Part shown: positions 1 through 8,246 of the stretch, in pieces
How the letters are laid out: each line of letters opens with the position of its first letter
Position numbering within the stretch: the stretch's first letter is position 1
The notes under the pieces: generated by a model
Database searches by the model: none
Seen by the model: only the letters and a program-made list of their open reading frames with translations
What the model was told of the DNA's origin: nothing
Position numbers and translations under genes: made by a program
Assembly: GCA_959020715.1 (NCBI GenBank)
Contig: CAUESV010000001.1
Coordinates: forward strand, 372,001 to 436,000
Reading direction: 5' to 3'
DNA: 64,000 nt
Source: an uncultured Collinsella sp.
Lineage (GTDB): Bacteria > Actinomycetota > Coriobacteriia > Coriobacteriales > Coriobacteriaceae

Positions 1-99
1 GTACGATCTGAGTCCGATGTTTTCGGAAGCCAGCGGGCGGACGCCCTTAAAGCTTCTTGGAAAGCGTTCTTTGAAGACCAGTGGTCTCTCAACTGGTAG
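1..99 (+). CDS. C-terminal end of an unidentified protein (partial)
   Basis: An open frame enters from the left edge and ends at TAG 97-99, followed at once by TAA. The 32 visible residues end in WKAFFEDQWSLNW. The tail is rich in Trp and Phe and uses high-GC codons like a real gene, and the DNA becomes AT-rich immediately afterwards. Too little is visible to name the family, and the frame could still be chance. Confidence 0.35.
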   Translation, partial: VRSESDVFGSQRADALKASWKAFFEDQWSLNW

Positions 100-678
100 T
101 AACCACGTGACGTGTTGTTGTCACTATATCATCACAGAAGAGGTCGCTTTCGCTGATTCACGCAATAAAACGTTTTTGCACCGCTCACGGCGATAAATCG
201 ACCGTTTACCGCTCGTTAACACTTCTACCTGCGGTTTTGAAACCGTTTCGAAATACTTTGACGAAAGATCGGAACCTTTTCTGTGTCTAAACAACGCAGG
301 GTGGCCAAAAAAGGCATGTAGAAAAAATGCAGGTCATTGTGAAGATTTGTGAATTGGTCTTTTTGACTTAATACCAGTTAGAACCAGTTTAGAAATTATC
401 GGTGAACGGTAGTTTTCGACCGCTCAGCGGTTATTTCCAATCGTTTGCAGCTCCTTTTCCATATGAATTAGGGAGACCCGATGAAGCACTTGCGTGGTTG
501 CGGGAAATTTCGATACTCGTCCATCCCCCACGTGCCAAACTCTCACTCCCTAAATATGCCATAAGCTCTCGCTATTCGTCTTACAAACATAACTTACTCT
601 AATCTGTAATTGTTTATCGTTTATCATTAAGTATGTTATAAGATTTAAATATCATCCTAGACATTGGTTGGAGGAGCT
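100..678. other. AT-rich intergenic region, no supported gene
   Basis: About 580 bases, clearly richer in A and T than the surrounding genes. A 66-codon frame at 402-602 has no ribosome binding site and no recognisable product, so I treat this stretch as non-coding. It probably holds the promoter of the DUF2975 gene at its right end. I see no tRNA and no strong hairpin. Confidence 0.5.
610..643 (+). promoter_or_regulatory. candidate promoter of the DUF2975/HTH pair
   Basis: TTGTTT at 610-615 could be the -35 box, with TATGTT (632-637) or the overlapping TTATAA (636-641) as the -10 box at 16-20 nt spacing. It lies about 40 nt upstream of the GGAGGAG ribosome binding site at 670-676. Weak match; assigned mainly by position. 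Confidence 0.3.
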
Positions 679-1317
679 ATGATCCGCTGGAACGTATCCA
701 AATCGAATGAACCCATCAACCGCGAACAGGCAATAGCCGATCTGAGGAAGCTCGCTCACATCTGCAAATGGGCCACAATCTGCACCGCCGTAGCGCTCGC
801 TCTGGGACTCCTCGCAGTCATTGCAATCGAGCTTCTACTCATATTGCCTAGCCTCTCCCAAGGGTTCTGCCTCCAATCCGTAGAGCTTAATGCCGGCGAA
901 GGGCCATCTCTCGCTCTCGTCGGCGCCAATGAACAGACCCCTCTTATGCTTGTCGCGCACGACGGTCATACTGCCATAGGGAGCGCCATGATGACATGCC
1001 TTGCGCTTGCCATTGTGCTAAGCGCATACAGGTTTTTCTCCACCATTGAAAAGGCAGGCAGGCCCTTTGACCTCGAATGCATCCGCATACTACGTCAAGT
1101 AGGACATTTGTTCCTTATTGGCGGCGTTGCTGTGAAGCTTCTTGGTGCCATAGTCACGGGGCTGATACTCTCAGGATTTGGCGGCAACTTTACGGATGCG
1201 CTTGGCGGCCAGCATCTCGACCTCTCTATGCTCTTTGCAGGCCTGATTATTAGCCTGATTGCCAGCGTCTTCCAGTACGGGTGTATCCTGCAAATACAAG
1301 ATGACGAGTTGCTCTAG
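679..1317 (+). CDS. DUF2975 family membrane protein
   Basis: 212-residue integral membrane protein with about four hydrophobic segments (roughly residues 33-57, 102-118, 143-165 and 183-202). The middle contains FFSTIEKAGRPFD followed by an amphipathic stretch, which is typical of DUF2975. ATG 679 is chosen because GGAGGAG sits 2-8 nt before it; an upstream in-frame TTG at 664 has no binding site. The next gene, 9 nt downstream, is a small Cro/CI-type regulator. DUF2975 with such a regulator is a common pair in Firmicutes and Actinobacteria. Molecular function is unknown; a role in membrane sensing or in holding the regulator is inference. Confidence 0.85.
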   Translation: MIRWNVSKSNEPINREQAIADLRKLAHICKWATICTAVALALGLLAVIAIELLLILPSLSQGFCLQSVELNAGEGPSLALVGANEQTPLMLVAHDGHTAIGSAMMTCLALAIVLSAYRFFSTIEKAGRPFDLECIRILRQVGHLFLIGGVAVKLLGAIVTGLILSGFGGNFTDALGGQHLDLSMLFAGLIISLIASVFQYGCILQIQDDELL

Positions 1318-1326
1318 GGGGAATCC

Positions 1327-1563
1327 ATGATTATTCTGCGGCTCGACCGCATGCTTGCCGAACGCAAGATCTCATCCAAAGAGCTTGCGGAACGCGTGGG
1401 TATCTCCCAGGTCAATATGTCGCGTATCAAGACGGGCAAGGTTTCTGCCGTGCGCTTTTCAACTCTTGACGCGATATGCCGGGCACTCGACTGCCAACCG
1501 GGCGATGTGCTGGAATATATGCCTGACGATGAAGCCGATAACCTCTTTGGACTTAAAGATTAA
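1327..1563 (+). CDS. small XRE/YozG-like HTH regulator
   Basis: 78-residue protein that is essentially one helix-turn-helix domain: LAERVGISQVNMSRIKTGKV forms the HTH and the tail FSTLDAICRALDCQPGDVLEY is the usual Cro/CI closing helix. It is the standard partner of DUF2975 proteins and is co-transcribed with the gene 9 nt upstream. Probably a transcriptional regulator of its own operon (inference). A strong hairpin terminator follows 42 nt after the stop. Confidence 0.9.
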   Translation: MIILRLDRMLAERKISSKELAERVGISQVNMSRIKTGKVSAVRFSTLDAICRALDCQPGDVLEYMPDDEADNLFGLKD

Positions 1564-1604
1564 TAGGCATAATGTAGCCGCCAATCACGCCCTCAACGCA
1601 AATT

Positions 1605-1655
1605 GCCCGCCAGAACGACTTCCGTACTGGCGGGCTTATTCAGATTTTTTAGCTA
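1605..1655 (+). terminator. rho-independent terminator after the DUF2975/HTH pair
   Basis: Perfect 9-bp stem GCCCGCCAG (1605-1613) with CTGGCGGGC (1627-1635), followed by a T-rich tail including TTTTTT at 1646-1651. It separates two convergent genes and may serve both. Confidence 0.8.
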
Positions 1656-1680
1656 CGCGCTCGGTAGCTCAGACAGATCT

Positions 1681-2766
1681 TTACGCAAACAGGCCGTAGA
1701 TGCTGATGTTGGCCTTGGCGTACAGGCCGTTGGCATACTCGGTCCACTTGGAGCTGGCGCTCGAAGCCTGCGAAGAATACTGCTGGTAAGCAGTGTAATA
1801 GGCGGTCATGGCCTGCTTGTAGGTGGCGCTATCGGCCGTAAAGGCATCATCGGCAAAGGCTTTGGCATAGGTGCCGTCGGCATCCTTCCAAGTGCCCTTT
1901 GAGCTATCCCACTCATCGCCGGCAAGGTTGATGATGTAGTCGGCGTAGTCCTTGCTCGCGGTCTCCTCGTTGCCGTCAGAAGGCTCGGTCGGAGCAGTCG
2001 GCATGCTTGCGGAGCTGTCGCCCACCTTCTTCTTGTAGAGCTTCTGCAGCGTAGCGGACTGACGGACGATCTGCTTGGCCTGGTCCTTGGCCACGCCGTA
2101 CTGCGTGGCCATGGTCTTGTAGTCGGAGGTGCCGATGGAATCCTCGGCGTACTTCTTCATCTCCTTAGAAGAGACGGTGATGCCCTCTTCCTCGGCAGCA
2201 TCGAGCAGAATCTTGTTGCGCACGTAGGACAGGATGACGTCGGCAGAGGGAGCGGTGTAGTTGCCATCGCCATCCTTGACGGTGTCGAGGCTGTACTGGC
2301 TCTCGATGGCCTCGCGCGCGGTGATGTCGCTCTTCTTGCCGTTGTAGCTGTAGCTTGCCACGGTCGAATCGAGCTGGTCCTCGGTGAGGGTCGCCGAGCC
2401 GACGCCCTTGCTGCCAAAACCACCGTTGCCGATAAAGAAGCCGACCACAGCAGCGATCACGATAGCGACCACAAAGGCGGCAATCATCGTCTTCTTGTGC
2501 TTGGATGCATGATCGCCGCCATCGGAGTCGTCGTCCTCGTCCTGCTCCTCGGGCATGAGGTTCTCGTCGGCAGCGTCCGCGGCGATCTTTGCCTCCAGGC
2601 GAGCGTCCTCCTCCTCGGCGGTCGTGCCGGCGGCAATATGTTCGGCAGACGTGCCGGCGACCAGGTCGATCTTCTTGTCCTCATCACCGTCGGGGCCTTC
2701 GCCGCACTCGATGATCTGGATGCCGTCGATCTCGTCCTTCTCGTCCTTCTTTTGAATCAGACCCAT
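1681..2766 (-). CDS. membrane-anchored SurA-N-like (PpiC-type chaperone-like) protein
   Basis: 361 residues. The N-terminal 90 residues are extremely acidic and probably cytoplasmic; one transmembrane helix follows at about 93-113 (KTMIAAFVVAIVIAAVVGFF), then an extracellular domain. That domain starts with a helical pattern (ADVILSYVRNKILLDAAEEE, then a second KKYAEDSIG helix) like the SurA N-terminal chaperone domain. No clear parvulin catalytic domain is visible. Likely assists folding of exported proteins (inference). The start has AAGGAG 8 nt upstream. Terminators lie on both sides, so it is probably transcribed alone. Confidence 0.65.
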   Translation of the reverse strand: MGLIQKKDEKDEIDGIQIIECGEGPDGDEDKKIDLVAGTSAEHIAAGTTAEEEDARLEAKIAADAADENLMPEEQDEDDDSDGGDHASKHKKTMIAAFVVAIVIAAVVGFFIGNGGFGSKGVGSATLTEDQLDSTVASYSYNGKKSDITAREAIESQYSLDTVKDGDGNYTAPSADVILSYVRNKILLDAAEEEGITVSSKEMKKYAEDSIGTSDYKTMATQYGVAKDQAKQIVRQSATLQKLYKKKVGDSSASMPTAPTEPSDGNEETASKDYADYIINLAGDEWDSSKGTWKDADGTYAKAFADDAFTADSATYKQAMTAYYTAYQQYSSQASSASSKWTEYANGLYAKANISIYGLFA

Positions 2767-2806
2767 ATCAGTTACTCCTTGTTAGGAAACATAGTCCCCA
2801 ATAGAA

Positions 2807-2831
2807 TACGCCCGGCAGAGCGCCGGGCGTA
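2807..2831 (-). terminator. hairpin terminator downstream of the dehydrogenase operon
   Basis: TACGCCCGGC (2807-2816) pairs with GCCGGGCGTA (2822-2831), 10 bp with a 5-nt loop. The following minus-strand tail is only moderately T-rich. It lies between the stop of the operon at 2893 and the start of the next gene at 2766. Confidence 0.6.
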
Positions 2832-2892
2832 TTGATTCTTAGGTTATACGCAAACACTTAAGTACTATTTAGGCGTTTGCAGCGTGCATACC

Positions 2893-3978
2893 TTAGACCA
2901 GGTGCGCGATAACGGCATCGGCAAAGGCCTGCGTGCCCACAGCGCCCTCAACGGAGCCGGTCTGGGCACGACGCACGTCACCGGTAACCTGCTCACCCTC
3001 GTCGAGCGTGGCAGATACGGCGGCACGAATGCGATTGGCAGCATCGTTCTCGCCCAGGTGATCGAGCATCATCGCAGCAGAGAGGATCTCGGCCGTGGGG
3101 TTGGCGATATCCTGGCCGGCGATATCGGGCGCGGAGCCATGCGTAGCCTCAAAGATGGCGCAGTCGGCACCGATGTTGGAGCCAGGGGCCATGCCTAAAC
3201 CGCCCACCAGGCCAGCGCACAGGTCGCTCACGATGTCGCCGTACAGGTTGGGCAGCACCAGGACATCGAAGTCGTTGGGGTTCTGGACCAGGCCCATGCA
3301 GGTGGCGTCGACGATCTTGTCGTTGAACTCGATATCGGGATAGTTGGCGGCCACCTCGCGCGCAACGCGCAGGAACAGGCCGTCGGTCGCCTTCATGATG
3401 TTGGCCTTGTGCACGGCCTTCACCTTTTTGCGGCCGCAGCGGCGGGCGTACTCAAAGGCGTACTCCACAATGCGGCGGCTCTTGGCGATGGAGATGGGCT
3501 TGATCGAGATCGCGGAATCGGCGGCGAAGGTCTTTTGGCCCGAACGCTCGACGAGCTGCGAGAGCTCCTCGACCTCGGCAGCGCCCTCATCGAACTCAAT
3601 GCCGGCGTAGAGGTCCTCGGTGTTCTCGCGCACAATAACCAGGTCAACGTCGCGGAAGCGCGAGCCGTCGCCCGGCTGCGACAGGCAGGGGCGCACGCAG
3701 GCGTACAGGTCGAAGTGCTTGCGCAGGGCCACGTTGACGCTGCGGAAGCCCGTGCCGACCGGTGTGGTGATGGGGCCCTTGATGGCAACCTTAGTCTCGG
3801 CAACCGCATCGAGCACATGCTGGGGCAGCGGTGTGCCAAACTCGTCCATGACGCCGGCGCCGGCCTCCTGGACATTCCAGTTGATCTGGACACCGGTGGC
3901 CTCGACCACGCGGCGCATGGCCTGCGTAATCTCGGGACCGATACCGTCACCGGGAATCAGGACTACATCGTGCGCCAT
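2893..3978 (-). CDS. NAD-type isocitrate/isopropylmalate dehydrogenase family protein
   Basis: 361 residues, full length for the beta-decarboxylating dehydrogenase family. The opening VLIPGDGIGPEITQAM, the substrate-binding RENTEDLYAGIE and the signature NLYGDIVSDLCAGLVGGLG are all present. The ENTEDLYAG segment and lack of the NADP-specific insert suggest an NAD-dependent isocitrate dehydrogenase (oxidative decarboxylation to 2-oxoglutarate, probably for glutamate synthesis); homoisocitrate or isopropylmalate cannot be excluded, since no leucine genes are nearby. Its ribosome binding site GAGGAG is embedded in the last codons of the HEAT-repeat gene 6 nt upstream, so the two are probably translationally coupled. 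Confidence 0.85.
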   Translation of the reverse strand: MAHDVVLIPGDGIGPEITQAMRRVVEATGVQINWNVQEAGAGVMDEFGTPLPQHVLDAVAETKVAIKGPITTPVGTGFRSVNVALRKHFDLYACVRPCLSQPGDGSRFRDVDLVIVRENTEDLYAGIEFDEGAAEVEELSQLVERSGQKTFAADSAISIKPISIAKSRRIVEYAFEYARRCGRKKVKAVHKANIMKATDGLFLRVAREVAANYPDIEFNDKIVDATCMGLVQNPNDFDVLVLPNLYGDIVSDLCAGLVGGLGMAPGSNIGADCAIFEATHGSAPDIAGQDIANPTAEILSAAMMLDHLGENDAANRIRAAVSATLDEGEQVTGDVRRAQTGSVEGAVGTQAFADAVIAHLV

Positions 3979-3984
3979 AATCTG

Positions 3985-4683
3985 TTACTCCTCGTCTTCG
4001 GCGTCGTCAGCTTTTTTAACGCTAGCACGCTTCTTCTTTTTGGAGAGATCCAGGCCAAAACGTTTAACAAGCATTTCGCAAATCTCGCTCGAACGGGCCT
4101 TGAGATAGCTGCCCTTACCGTTCTCGGCATCGAACTTAAGGCGCAGCGCAAGCTTCTCGGCAACCTCGGCGTCGATCTCGCCCTGGCAAAACTCGTACAG
4201 GCAACCGAGCATGTCGCGATACTCAAGGTCGCCGTGGTAGCACTGGATGGCCTCGTCCAGGATGGGCCAAGCCTCGCGCGAACGCTCGACGCTCGTGGCA
4301 CCCCACACGCACAGCAGGCGGAAGGCGGCATAGCGCAGCGTGGAGGAAATCTCGTCAAACAGCGCGGTCTCGGCGCCCTCAAAGGCATCGCCCAGCTGCT
4401 CGGGGCAGGTGGTAGCGAGCGCCGTCAGGGCATCGAGGGCCTCCCAGCGGGTCTGCGCCTCGGGGCGGTCGAGCGCCTCAATCAGCGCGGGCACGCAGGG
4501 CACGACGCGCTGCGGATCGCGCTCGGCCAGCAGATGCAGCACGCGGGCGGCAAACTGGCGGATGCGGCGCGTGGGGCAGCCGAGCTCCTTGACCAGACGG
4601 TCGACGGCGTTCTCGTTCTCCTCTGCCAGCTGAAGCTGTGCCAGCTCCTCGTCGGTGAGCTGTTCGTCTTTGTTTTCTGCCAT
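3985..4683 (-). CDS. HEAT-repeat protein
   Basis: 232 residues, almost entirely helical. Repeated helix pairs such as RQFAARVLHLLAERDPQRV and TRWEALDALTALATTCPEQL look like HEAT repeats, and a Lys-rich then acidic tail (KKKKRASVKKADDAEDEE) ends the protein. Probably a cytoplasmic protein-protein scaffold. It sits between a small membrane protein (15 nt upstream) and the dehydrogenase (6 nt downstream) in one minus-strand operon. Partner unknown. Confidence 0.7.
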   Translation of the reverse strand: MAENKDEQLTDEELAQLQLAEENENAVDRLVKELGCPTRRIRQFAARVLHLLAERDPQRVVPCVPALIEALDRPEAQTRWEALDALTALATTCPEQLGDAFEGAETALFDEISSTLRYAAFRLLCVWGATSVERSREAWPILDEAIQCYHGDLEYRDMLGCLYEFCQGEIDAEVAEKLALRLKFDAENGKGSYLKARSSEICEMLVKRFGLDLSKKKKRASVKKADDAEDEE

Positions 4684-4698
4684 AGTTACCTCTTCTTA

Positions 4699-5127
4699 CT
4701 ATTTCTTAGCGTGCTTGCCAGCACCCTTGCTGCCATCGGTGACCGAGATGAGCTGTCGGTCGGCCGCGCCATTGCGACGCGCACGGCGGCGTTCCTCAGC
4801 GTCGCCCGCGTCGGCGGCGGCGCGATGAGCCTTGTTGACGTTAAAGACCTCGTCGTGCTTGCGCCACGGACCGACGGACTCGCCAAAGCTCATCTTAAGG
4901 CCGGCGATAAAGCCGCCGAGCCAGCCGATCGGCGCAAACTGCACCAGCGGGAACAGTGAGAACACCCAGGTCAGCAGGACGACTGCCGCCGCGCCTGCAA
5001 AGTTGGCAATCCAGTAGTCGCGCTTGGTGATCACGCGCTTTTCGCAGGCCCACTGGCCGCACAAAAAGCCAATGTAGATCGCAAAGAGAAAGAGCACCAG
5101 CGCTAGTACCACGAACGTCCAGCTCAT
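4699..5127 (-). CDS. small membrane protein of unknown function
   Basis: 142 residues with two or three hydrophobic segments: WTFVVLALVLFLFAIYIGFL near the start, then ANFAGAAAVVLLTWVFSLF and a Gly-rich helix. The C-terminal third is basic and soluble. ATG 5127 is chosen because GGGGAG lies 8 nt before it; longer in-frame starts would run into the upstream gene, whose stop is 5 nt away. No family recognised. Its position in the operon with the dehydrogenases is the only functional hint. Confidence 0.65.
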   Translation of the reverse strand: MSWTFVVLALVLFLFAIYIGFLCGQWACEKRVITKRDYWIANFAGAAAVVLLTWVFSLFPLVQFAPIGWLGGFIAGLKMSFGESVGPWRKHDEVFNVNKAHRAAADAGDAEERRRARRNGAADRQLISVTDGSKGAGKHAKK

Positions 5128-5132
5128 GGGCG

Positions 5133-6212
5133 CTACTCCCCGTGATGGTGGCCGCAACAGCACTCATGGCCGTCGTCATGGCCGTGACCGCCGCAGCACT
5201 CGTGGTCCTCGCCGTGATGGTGACCGCAACCGCACTCATGGTCGTCGCCGTGCTCGCCGCAACCGCAGCCTTCCTCGTGAGCGCCATGCTCCTCAGGACG
5301 ATACTGCGACCAGTCCAGACCGGCGGCGATGGCGTCGGCCTCCTCCTTATAGAGGACCGTGATGGCCTGGGTGCCCAGCTTGGCGCCACCGATAGCGTCG
5401 AGCATGTCGTAGAGCGTAAAGGCCACGTCGGCGCCGGGAAGCGCGAGCTCGCGGTCATCGGCGTAGGCGAGCGCCAGACGCAGGTCCTTAATGAAGTGCT
5501 CGACCATAAAGCCGGGCTTGTAGTCGCCATCGAGCGCCTTGGGCGCCAGGCTCTCCATGGCGCCGGACTTGCCGGTGCCGCCCAGGATCATCTGACGGGT
5601 CTTCTCCAGATCAAGGCCGCTCAGCTCGGCAAATGCCATGGCGTCTGCCATGCCGACCATGCAGGCGCCCAGCGACACCTGGTTGGCGAGCTTGGCAGCC
5701 TGGCCCTTGCCGGCACCGTCGAAGCAGCAGATGTTGGCCGCAAAGGTGGAAAGGATATCGCGGACCGGAGCGATGTCGTTTTCGGTAGCGCCAACGATAG
5801 CCGTAAGCGTGCCGGCGATAGCGCCCGACTCGCCGCCGGTGACGGGGCAGTCAAACGCCATGCGGCCGGAAACCTGGGCGGCCTCGGCAATGTCACGGGC
5901 GAGCTCGGGCGAGCTCGTGGTGAGGTCGATCAGCACCGCGCCGGGCTTAGTGCAGGCCAACAGGCCGTCGCCCGCCAGGTAGAGCTCCTCGACCTCGGAG
6001 GGATAACCCACCATGGTAAAGACGACGTCGGCGTTCGCCACGGCATCTGCCGGCGTATCGGCCCAAACGGCACCGCGCTCGATAAGCGCGGCGGCCTTGG
6101 ACTTAGTGCGGTTGTTGACCGTGACGGGATAGCCGGCATCCAGGATGTGGCCGGCAATGGGGGCACCCATGATTCCGGTGCCGATAAATGCGACGGAGAG
6201 CTTGTTTGCCAT
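5133..6212 (-). CDS. beta-hydroxyacid dehydrogenase (3-HIBADH/GarR family) with His/Cys-rich tail
   Basis: 359 residues. Residues 1-300 are a standard NAD(P)-dependent beta-hydroxyacid dehydrogenase: Rossmann motif FIGTGIMGAPIAGHILDAGY, substrate motif DCPVTGGESGAIAG at 121-134, and catalytic lysine K174 in GKGQAAKLANQ. Family members reduce tartronate semialdehyde or oxidise 3-hydroxyisobutyrate; the substrate here is uncertain. The last 50 or so residues are abnormal: 14 His and 9 Cys in motifs such as CGCGHHHGED, typical of metal-chelating tails (Ni, Zn or Cu). The family normally ends near residue 295. Heads an operon with the genes down to 2893. Confidence 0.85.
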   Translation of the reverse strand: MANKLSVAFIGTGIMGAPIAGHILDAGYPVTVNNRTKSKAAALIERGAVWADTPADAVANADVVFTMVGYPSEVEELYLAGDGLLACTKPGAVLIDLTTSSPELARDIAEAAQVSGRMAFDCPVTGGESGAIAGTLTAIVGATENDIAPVRDILSTFAANICCFDGAGKGQAAKLANQVSLGACMVGMADAMAFAELSGLDLEKTRQMILGGTGKSGAMESLAPKALDGDYKPGFMVEHFIKDLRLALAYADDRELALPGADVAFTLYDMLDAIGGAKLGTQAITVLYKEEADAIAAGLDWSQYRPEEHGAHEEGCGCGEHGDDHECGCGHHHGEDHECCGGHGHDDGHECCCGHHHGE

Positions 6213-6310
6213 GAAACCTTTCCTTTTGGGTTGGGTGTTATTACCAGGTTGAATACTCGGTGCCAGCGCTTGGGCTGTGAGTTGGGATCGGTTACGAACG
6301 CGTTACTTGC

Positions 6311-7264
6311 CTACTGACCGCGCACGCGGCGGGCGATGCGGTCGGAAAGCGACGCCTTGTCGGCGCGGTTCTTACCCCAAAACGCGCAGGCCACCATGCC
6401 GGGGCCCACGTGCGAGCCGATGGTGGGACCCACGGAGCTGCGAATGATCGTGACGTCGGCGCAGCCCTCCTCCTTGCGGATGGCGGCTTCGAGCCAGTCA
6501 CCGTCCTTTTCGGCATCGGCCGTCATGATGGCGATGGGCATGGTGCGGTCGGGCACGTAGTTCTCGCGAAACGACTTGAGGATGGACTTGAGCGCCTTTT
6601 TGCGGCCGCGGTTGACGCCGATCAGCGACAGCGAGCCGGCAAGGTCGTAGGAGAGCTCGGGCTTGACATCGAGCTTTGCTGTGAGCTGCGCCGCCGCGGG
6701 CGGAATGCGGCCGCCGGCAGCCAGCGCGTCAAAGCTCTCGAGCGTAAAGTAGCCGTGGACGTAGGTCTTTGCCTCGTTTGCCCAATCGACCAGCTGCTTG
6801 GCGGTCAGCCCCGCCGAACGCTGGCGCACGGCCTCGAGCGCCAGGAGCGCGCCGGTCGCGCAGGGCAGAGCGTTGTCAACCACGTACAGCTCAAAATCGG
6901 GATACTCGGCACGCACGGCGTCCGCCGCCTGGCACGCGGAGTTGTAGCTCGACGACAGCGCCGAGGTAAAGCACAGGTAGACCGTTGGTGTGCCCTCTTT
7001 GGCGCACTCGGTAAAGAACTCGATATAGCGACCGAGCGACACGGCCGAGGTGGACACGCGGGCGCCGGCACGCATGCGATCGTAGAACTCCTTAGGCGTG
7101 ATGCTCGACCAGATATCGTCCGTGCGCTCCTCGCCATCGATGATAAAGGGGAAGCCCAAGATATCGACATCGAGGTTCGCGGCGACCTCGGGGCTAAAGT
7201 CGCAGCAGGTATCGACGACGATGCGGCAGCGGTCCGAATGACCGGCGGATGCAGCCTTGTCCAT
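6311..7264 (-). CDS. DegV family fatty-acid-binding protein
   Basis: 317 residues, the usual DegV length. It opens with IVVDTCCDFSPEVA, the conserved strand that binds the carboxylate, and contains ARVSTSAVSLGRYIEFF and YLCFTSALSSSYNSAC, the Ser/Thr-rich loops around the lipid. DegV/FakB-type proteins bind fatty acids for phosphorylation by FakA; no fakA is in the window. ATG 7264 has GGAG 8 nt upstream and is preferred to the TTG one codon earlier. Confidence 0.85.
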   Translation of the reverse strand: MDKAASAGHSDRCRIVVDTCCDFSPEVAANLDVDILGFPFIIDGEERTDDIWSSITPKEFYDRMRAGARVSTSAVSLGRYIEFFTECAKEGTPTVYLCFTSALSSSYNSACQAADAVRAEYPDFELYVVDNALPCATGALLALEAVRQRSAGLTAKQLVDWANEAKTYVHGYFTLESFDALAAGGRIPPAAAQLTAKLDVKPELSYDLAGSLSLIGVNRGRKKALKSILKSFRENYVPDRTMPIAIMTADAEKDGDWLEAAIRKEEGCADVTIIRSSVGPTIGSHVGPGMVACAFWGKNRADKASLSDRIARRVRGQ

Positions 7265-7282
7265 CAAAGCGACTCCTTACGT

Positions 7283-7315
7283 AAAAAAGGCGACCACCCG
7301 CATGGGATGGCCGCC
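7283..7315 (-). terminator. rho-independent terminator of hpf
   Basis: On the minus strand a stem GGCGGCCA/TGGTCGCC (one mismatch) spans 7289-7315 and is followed by six T at 7288-7283, just downstream of the hpf stop at 7345. Confidence 0.75.
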
Positions 7316-7344
7316 AACCGTTAACTCATGCAAGTTAACGTATT

Positions 7345-7929
7345 TTACTCGTCAAGTGTTTCGATACGGGGCTTGATGATGCCATATCCACCATTCTTAC
7401 GGTGATACACCACATTGATGAGACCGGTCGTCGCGTTCTCGAACACGTAGAAGTCGTGGCCGAGCAGATCGGTCTGCACCAGCGCCTGCTCCTCAGTCAT
7501 CGGGGTGACGTCGATGACCTTCTCGCGGACGAGCAGGTCGTCCTCCTCCTCGGGCAGCAGCAGGTCGGCCAGATCCTCGACGCGCTCGACCGGCGCGACA
7601 TCCGCGGCGCTGGCACCGCCCTGGCGGTTGTCCACGACCTTGGTCTTGAACTTACGCAGCTGGCGGGTGACCTTATCGGCGGAGAGGTCGATGGCGGCGT
7701 ACATATCTGCACCGTGCTCGGCAACGCGAATCACCGAACCGCGGGCGCGAACCGTAACCTCGACGATTGCCGGGTTGGGGTTCGAGGGGTTCTTCTCATA
7801 GCGAAGTACAACGTCGACCGTCATGGGCTCGATATCGAAAACCTTGAGCGCCTCGCCGATCTTCTCATCCACATGCGCACGCAGAGCATCGGTTACCGTC
7901 GTCTTGCGTCCAGAAACCTTGATATCCAT
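7345..7929 (-). CDS. hpf: long-form ribosome hibernation promoting factor HPF
   Basis: 194 residues. The N-terminal 100 residues are the S30AE/RaiA domain (MDIKVSGRKTTVTDALRAHV start, VDVVLRYEKNPS in the middle), which blocks the mRNA and tRNA channel of the 30S subunit. The C-terminal domain has the dimerisation signature GHDFYVFENATTGLINVVYH, so this is the long form that makes 100S ribosome dimers in stationary phase. Start at ATG 7929 with GGAG 6 nt upstream. Monocistronic, with its own terminator. Confidence 0.93.
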   Translation of the reverse strand: MDIKVSGRKTTVTDALRAHVDEKIGEALKVFDIEPMTVDVVLRYEKNPSNPNPAIVEVTVRARGSVIRVAEHGADMYAAIDLSADKVTRQLRKFKTKVVDNRQGGASAADVAPVERVEDLADLLLPEEEDDLLVREKVIDVTPMTEEQALVQTDLLGHDFYVFENATTGLINVVYHRKNGGYGIIKPRIETLDE

Positions 7930-8145
7930 ACGTGGCTCCAATCTGCCTCGGGGACTTACTGTACTGGCTATGTACCCATTGCCGTGCATTTAATCACGCG
8001 GATTCCTAAAGACCCGAATAACGATTGCTTGATACCGCATACCGAAGTCTCGCACTTTTCCGTGGCAAAGTGCGCTATAGGAGGGAGCCGGCGGCTTTGG
8101 TTTTGCACCTAAAAAATGTCTTTGACCTGCTGGTTTTATGGAAAC
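7930..8145. other. non-coding region upstream of hpf
   Basis: No supported gene. Contains a short inverted repeat GCACTTT (8053-8059) / AAAGTGC (8066-8072, approximate) and presumably the hpf promoter on the minus strand, which I cannot place with confidence. Confidence 0.4.
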
Positions 8146-8180
8146 GAAAAAGCCGGGCTCCCCTGTTGGGAGAGCCCGGC
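8146..8180 (-). terminator. rho-independent terminator of the solute-binding protein gene
   Basis: GCCGGGCTC (8152-8160) pairs with GAGCCCGGC (8172-8180), extended by CCC/GGG inside. On the minus strand it is followed by TTTTT. It lies 67 nt beyond the stop of the gene at 8247. Confidence 0.85.
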
Positions 8181-8246
8181 AATGCGTGTTGAAACCGTGA
8201 AGAGGAGTCCCTCTTAGCGAATAGGAGACGCCACCCCTAGCAATAA

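Noticed and set aside
402..602. 66-codon frame in the first intergenic region
   Set aside because: No Shine-Dalgarno, no recognisable protein features, AT-rich background.
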